DNA of 64,000 nt. Source: CAYOWQ01 sp964407695 (lineage in GTDB: Bacteria > Planctomycetota > Phycisphaerae > Phycisphaerales > SM1A02). The stretch spans positions 326,016 to 390,015 of the forward strand of contig CAYOWQ010000002.1 in the NCBI GenBank assembly GCA_964407695.1. The letters are read 5' to 3'. The notes below the pieces were generated by a model that worked only from the letters and a program-made list of their open reading frames with translations, did no database searches and had not been told where the DNA came from. Below, one piece after another: positions 60,438-64,000 of this stretch; the stretch's first letter is position 1; each line of letters starts with the position of its first letter. The position numbers and the translations under genes were made by a program.

Positions 60438-60453
60438 CGGCACGATTCTTGCA
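60438..60453 (+). promoter_or_regulatory. putative sigma-54 (-24/-12) promoter of the flgH-like gene
   Basis: CGGCACGATTCTTGCA matches the TGGCACGNNNNTTGCW consensus except at the first base. The spacing between the invariant GG and GC is exact (10 bases). Taking C60452 as -12, transcription would begin near 60464, one base before the ATG at 60465. The window also encodes sigma-54 at 62263. Confidence 0.65.
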
Positions 60454-60464
60454 TATCTCACGGT

Positions 60465-61274
60465 ATGAATCTGATCCTTTCAGCGGGTCTGGTCGCGTGT
60501 CTGGCCCTTCCAGCCACAGCACAATCGACGCCAACGCCTTCGTCGCCGCCCCCCGCGGCCGCACCGCCGATGCGCAAGGAAGTCGCCCCACCGGCAAATG
60601 CTGCGCCTCAGTCCAAACCGGCGTCCGAACCCATTCCGACGAGCTCGCTTCTCAACGACGTCCGCCCGGAGCCGCTTCGCGATGCCGCCGGTCGGCCACG
60701 GCCCGACCACATGCTCCAGCAGTCAAGCCTGTTTGCCGTCTCGCCGCCGGAACCGCGCACCTTCCGGGTGCACGATCTCCTTCAGATCGTCGTTCGCGAG
60801 AACAGCAAGGCCAGCAGCTCTCAGGAGCTTGACGCCAAGAAGGATTACAAGCTCGACATCAAGGTGCCCGACTGGCCGGACTTCCGACTCGAAGACCTTC
60901 TGAACTTCCAGATCATGGCCGGCTCGACCGCCGCCGATCCCAAGCTCAAGGTGGAGTCGAAGAAGGACTTCAAGGGCGAAGGGAACTACGAGCGCGAGGA
61001 TGACATGACCGCCCGCATCACCGCCGAGGTGATGGAAGTGCTGCCCAACGGCAACCTCATCGTCGAAGCCCACTCCCTGATCCGGACCGACAAGGAGGAG
61101 GCATCTCTCAAGGTCACCGGCATGTGCCGGCCCGAGGATGTCACCGCGGCCAATACCGTCCAGTCATCGCAATTGCACGACCTCAAGATCGAGAAGATGC
61201 ACAAGGGCGAGCTGCGCGAGGCGAGCAAGAAGGGCCTCATCGCCAAGATCCTCGACACGGTCTTCGCGTTCTGA
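60465..61274 (+). CDS. flgH: FlgH-like flagellar L-ring protein
   Basis: 269 residues. An N-terminal signal (MNLILSAGLVACLALPATAQ) has LVAC resembling a lipobox at Cys12, but a signal that short, with no basic residue, is atypical. Cleavage after ATA is also possible. A Pro-rich linker follows. Then come SSLFAVSPPEPRTFRVHDLLQIVVREN, the FlgH core start, NYEREDDMTARITAEVMEVLPNGNLIVEAHS, and a C-terminal block ending SQLHDLKIEKMHKGELREASKKG. This matches FlgH, which forms the outer-membrane ring of the flagellar rod. No other flagellar gene is in view. Confidence 0.85.
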   Translation: MNLILSAGLVACLALPATAQSTPTPSSPPPAAAPPMRKEVAPPANAAPQSKPASEPIPTSSLLNDVRPEPLRDAAGRPRPDHMLQQSSLFAVSPPEPRTFRVHDLLQIVVRENSKASSSQELDAKKDYKLDIKVPDWPDFRLEDLLNFQIMAGSTAADPKLKVESKKDFKGEGNYEREDDMTARITAEVMEVLPNGNLIVEAHSLIRTDKEEASLKVTGMCRPEDVTAANTVQSSQLHDLKIEKMHKGELREASKKGLIAKILDTVFAF

Positions 61275-61283
61275 TCGCGTGAC

Positions 61284-62156
61284 TCAATCCTCCGGAGCGT
61301 TCGCGCTGATCCGCGCGCGGAAGGCGTCCACGAAGCGCCTCGTGACCGGGCCCATCGAGCCGGATCCGATGACGTGCGTATCGATCTGGCTGACGCCGAT
61401 GATCTCGGCCGCGGTGCCGGTGAGGAACACCTCGTCGGCACTCAGAAGGTCGGGCAGGCGGATCTTCTTCTCCTTGACCTTCAGGCCCAGTGCCGGGGCC
61501 AGTGTGTCCATCACGAACTGCCGGGTGATGCCGTGCAGGAATCCGGCATCTGGATGCGGGGTGATCACCTCGCCACTCTTCACGGCGAAGATATTGTCGC
61601 CGGTGCATTCGGCCACATCACCCTCGGTGTTCAGCATGATCGCCTCAAGCACGTCGGCGTCGATCGCTTCGATCTTGGCGAGAATGTTGTTCAGGTAATT
61701 CAGGCTCTTGATCGCGGGGTCAAGGCAGGCCGTCGGAATCCGCGGCCGCTTCGCCACGATCACCTTCATTCCCTGTTCATAAAGCTCGGGCGGATAGAGC
61801 TGGATCTTGTCGGCGATGACGATGGTGCCGGAGACCGGGCACTTGAACGGATGCAGGCCGAGAGTGCCCGCGCCGCGGGTGCAGATCAGCCGGATATATC
61901 CATCCTTGAGACCATTGGCCGCGAGGGTGGCGCGAATGGCTTCGCCCAGTTCCTCGCGGGTGTAGTTGGGCTTGAGGCGGATCTTCTCGGCGGATTCAAA
62001 GAGGCGGTTCAGGTGTGACGCCAGCTTGAACACGCGGCCGCCATAGGCGCGAATTCCTTCGAAGACACCATCGCCATAAAGCAGGCCGTGGTCATAGACC
62101 GAGACCCGCGCCTGGTCCTTGTTCACCAGTTCGCCATCGATCCAGATCTTGAGCAT
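61284..62156 (-). CDS. ilvE: branched-chain-amino-acid aminotransferase
   Basis: Fold-type IV PLP transaminase for Leu, Ile and Val. The ATG at 62156 (MLKIWIDGELVNKDQARVSV) gives 290 residues; earlier ATGs (62189 and up) add a non-conserved lead. YDHGLLYGDGVFEGIRAY at 21-38, the PLP Lys150 in DPAIKSLNYLNN, and GDVAECTGDNIFAV and FLTGTAAEI match IlvE. No clear ribosome binding site is seen before either start. The stop is 10 bases from the convergent flgH stop; the 5' region is divergent from rpoN. Confidence 0.94.
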   Translation of the reverse strand: MLKIWIDGELVNKDQARVSVYDHGLLYGDGVFEGIRAYGGRVFKLASHLNRLFESAEKIRLKPNYTREELGEAIRATLAANGLKDGYIRLICTRGAGTLGLHPFKCPVSGTIVIADKIQLYPPELYEQGMKVIVAKRPRIPTACLDPAIKSLNYLNNILAKIEAIDADVLEAIMLNTEGDVAECTGDNIFAVKSGEVITPHPDAGFLHGITRQFVMDTLAPALGLKVKEKKIRLPDLLSADEVFLTGTAAEIIGVSQIDTHVIGSGSMGPVTRRFVDAFRARISANAPED

Positions 62157-62262
62157 GGCGGGAGTGTAGTGGAAAACAGGGATGTCCATGCAGGCGGAAT
62201 CCGGCCGCATGGGCACAATCCTGCGCAATCTCCCTGGCCCGAATGTTCCTACCATACGGCTG

Positions 62263-63804
62263 ATGCGGTTCGACACCTCACAGCACATGCGCATGTCGCA
62301 GCAGATGCGGCTGGCGCCAAGGATGATCCAGTCGATGGAGATCCTCCAGATGCCGATGCTGGCGCTGCAGGATCGGATCGAGCAGGAGCTGGAGTCGAAC
62401 ATCGCCCTCGAAGTGGTTGAGCCGGGGATGGACGAAGGTCAGCTTGAAGCCGAGCGGGCCGAGACCGAGCGCGAAGACCGGCTGAACGAGCGCGAGATGG
62501 TCGTGGGCCAGGATTCGCCGTCGGGCAGCGAAGATTTCGAGCGGCTTTCAGAAATGGAGTCGTCGTATGGCGATGCGTGGTCAGAATCAGCCGACGACGG
62601 CTACGTGCCCCGCGCCTCCACCCGCAACGACGGCGATCGCGACCGCAAGATGGATGCCATGGCCAACGCCCCCGCCCGCGGCGAGCCGCTGGTGGATCAA
62701 CTGCTCAAGCAATGGTCGCTGGTGGAGGTGTCGCCGGAGGTTGCCGAGGCGGGCAAGCTGCTGATTGAGTACATCAACGACGACGGATTTCTCGGGGCTG
62801 ATTTTGAGACGATTCTGGAGCAGCACACCGGCCGCGACGGGGTGGTGATTACGGAGGAACTGCTGGGGCGGGCGCTGGTGGAGCTGCAGGAGACGCTGGA
62901 GCCGGTGGGTGTAGCAGCGCGATCGGCGAAGGAGTCGCTCCTGATCCAGGTGCGGCACTTCCGCGAGATGGAGCCGGGGCGGGCGGATGAATGGGCGGAT
63001 GTGGAGCGGCTCATTAATGAGCATCTTGAAGACCTGCTGCAGAACCGGCTGCCGCGAATCGAGCAGAAATCGGGCATCAGCCTGGAGCGGATCGAGCAGG
63101 CCAAATCGCTGATGAAGCGATTGAACCTGACGCCGGGGCGCGACCTCGTGCCGACGGATGTGCCGCCGATTATTCCGGATGTGGTGATTGAGTTCGATGA
63201 GACTCGCGGCGAATACATCGCGGGCCTGACGGACGGGTTGCTGCCGACCCTGCGCATCTCGCCGAAGTATCAGAAGATGAGCAAGGATCGCGAGGTGGAA
63301 AAATCCACGCGCGACTTTGTGAATACCAACATCCGAAACGCGGAGTGGCTGATCGAATCACTGAACCTGCGGCAGAACACGCTGCTGCGGGTGGTGAACG
63401 TGGTGCTGGCGCGGCAGCGGGAATTCTTTGATTACGGGCCGCAACACCTGAAGCCGCTGCCGATGATCGAGGTGGCGGATCAACTGGGAATTCACGTGGG
63501 CACGGTGAGCCGGGCGGTGTCTGACAAGTGGATCCAGACGCCGCGGGGCATGTTTCCGCTGCGGCGGCTGTTTTCAGGCGGGACGGAGACCGAGAGTGGC
63601 CGCGACATGTCGTGGGAGGCGGTGAAGGCGATCGTGCAGGAGATCGTGGACGGTGAGGACAAGTCGAAGCCGCTGTCGGACGAGGCGATTGCGACGGAGC
63701 TTTCCAAGCGGGGCATCACGATCGCGCGGCGGACGGTGGTGAAGTACCGGGAGCAGATGGGGATTCCGCCGGCGCGACGACGAAAGGTGCACGGGCGGGG
63801 GTGA
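62263..63804 (+). CDS. rpoN: RNA polymerase sigma-54 factor
   Basis: 513 residues with the ATG at 62263 (MRFDTSQHMRMSQQMRLAPR). Region I is QQMRLAPRMIQSMEILQMPMLAL, rich in Gln and Leu. An acidic region II follows, then the core-binding domain (VSPEVAEAGKLLIEYINDDGFL). The helix-turn-helix for the -12 element is IEVADQLGIHVGTVSRAVSDKW. The RpoN box ARRTVVKYRE is at 488-497, close to the consensus ARRTVAKYRE. Codons here are markedly G-ending, unlike the C-ending codons of secA and gap. It probably serves the -24/-12 promoter seen before flgH. Confidence 0.96.
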   Translation: MRFDTSQHMRMSQQMRLAPRMIQSMEILQMPMLALQDRIEQELESNIALEVVEPGMDEGQLEAERAETEREDRLNEREMVVGQDSPSGSEDFERLSEMESSYGDAWSESADDGYVPRASTRNDGDRDRKMDAMANAPARGEPLVDQLLKQWSLVEVSPEVAEAGKLLIEYINDDGFLGADFETILEQHTGRDGVVITEELLGRALVELQETLEPVGVAARSAKESLLIQVRHFREMEPGRADEWADVERLINEHLEDLLQNRLPRIEQKSGISLERIEQAKSLMKRLNLTPGRDLVPTDVPPIIPDVVIEFDETRGEYIAGLTDGLLPTLRISPKYQKMSKDREVEKSTRDFVNTNIRNAEWLIESLNLRQNTLLRVVNVVLARQREFFDYGPQHLKPLPMIEVADQLGIHVGTVSRAVSDKWIQTPRGMFPLRRLFSGGTETESGRDMSWEAVKAIVQEIVDGEDKSKPLSDEAIATELSKRGITIARRTVVKYREQMGIPPARRRKVHGRG

Positions 63805-63945
63805 GGGGGAACAGGCTGACGAGGCAACAGGTGTGGCAAGTGACTAAGAGACTGAGAGACTGAGTGGGCGGCGGTGGATGAAGCACGCGGTGCGGAGCCG
63901 GTCGACGTTGGTGTCATCGGCGAAGAGTGGCGTGCGCCCGCGGGT
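63805..63945. other. non-coding 3' flank of rpoN
   Basis: Nothing recognised apart from short direct repeats around ACTAAGAGACTGAGAGACTGAG (near 63843). The minus-strand open frame here looks like chance coding. Confidence 0.5.
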
Positions 63946-64000
63946 TGACCTGCCCCCCGAAATCTGATCCAGGTGCTATGAGAGTCCCGTCGGCCGCCGG
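63946..64000 (+). mobile_element. possible IS3-like element end (truncated by window edge)
   Basis: TGACCTGCCCCCCGAAATCT looks like terminal inverted repeats of some IS3-family elements (TGACCTGCCCCC...), followed by an ATG at 63979 where a first transposase frame could begin. Only 55 bases are visible. Confidence 0.25.

Noticed and set aside
58086..61274. 1062-codon plus-strand frame
   Set aside because: Most of it is antisense to the zinc-ribbon gene and cysK and is Arg/His-rich. Only the last 269 codons, from 60465, are a real gene (flgH).
63492..63917. Minus-strand frames over the end of rpoN
   Set aside because: Ser/Arg/Pro-rich shadows of the rpoN 3' end.

Overview
The window looks like chromosomal DNA of a planctomycete, most likely of the Phycisphaerae type. 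Supporting signs are the GC-rich, C-ending codon use, secreted proteins ending in planctomycete-style dockerin pairs, a long SecA, a zinc-ribbon membrane protein of a kind frequent in that class, and multi-pseudopilin operons with very large accessory subunits. No rRNA, tRNA, CRISPR array, prophage or complete insertion sequence was seen. This placement rests on gene style, not on a marker-gene comparison.

Layout. 0-16.4 kb is mostly housekeeping: topA, a methyltransferase, a PilZ-receiver-Hpt protein, ispG, rnc, the short ribosomal gene rpmH (7246-7383), aroK, an ExbB/TraB-like/PilZ run, ispA, dxs, a small P-loop kinase and recQ. Three isoprenoid genes (ispG, ispA, dxs) lie within 9 kb. An intrinsic terminator at 16358-16407 separates recQ from the next block.

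16.4-33.3 kb is one long minus-strand locus for a type II secretion/type IV pilus-like machine. In transcription order it holds a PilB-like ATPase, PilT, a second PilB/GspE ATPase, PilC/GspF, two GspG-like pseudopilins, then GspH-, GspI- and GspJ-like proteins, and a 1714-residue GspK/PilX-like protein with many calcium-loop motifs. Most of the pseudopilin genes overlap by 1-4 bases.

33.5-42.2 kb holds a stand-alone coaB, an HlyD-type adaptor with a terpene-cyclase-fold lipoprotein, a MauE-type membrane protein fused to two thioredoxin-like domains, a second membrane thioredoxin-like protein, and a CopA-type P1B ATPase. A 123-residue membrane-anchored ORF (41819-42190) ends just before secA and resembles a SecM-type leader.

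42.3-53.3 kb, mostly plus strand, holds secA, manA overlapping a parallel beta-helix protein, an ECF sigma factor with a ZAS-type anti-sigma factor, a small unknown protein, an SDR oxidoreductase and gap. 53.3-59.4 kb holds two dockerin-bearing secreted proteins whose 3' ends are a near-identical direct repeat, a small unknown gene and the zinc-ribbon membrane protein, with short hairpin repeats between genes. 59.4-63.8 kb holds cysK, a FlgH-like gene with a near-consensus sigma-54 promoter touching its start codon, ilvE, and rpoN (sigma-54 itself). The last 55 bases may be the end of an IS3-like element.

The strongest leads are a PilZ-receiver-Hpt protein in which both phosphoacceptor residues appear to be lost, the giant calcium-loop GspK-like subunit, the SecM-like leader before secA, the tandem thioredoxin/MauE cassette beside CopA, and the apparently leaderless sigma-54-driven flgH.
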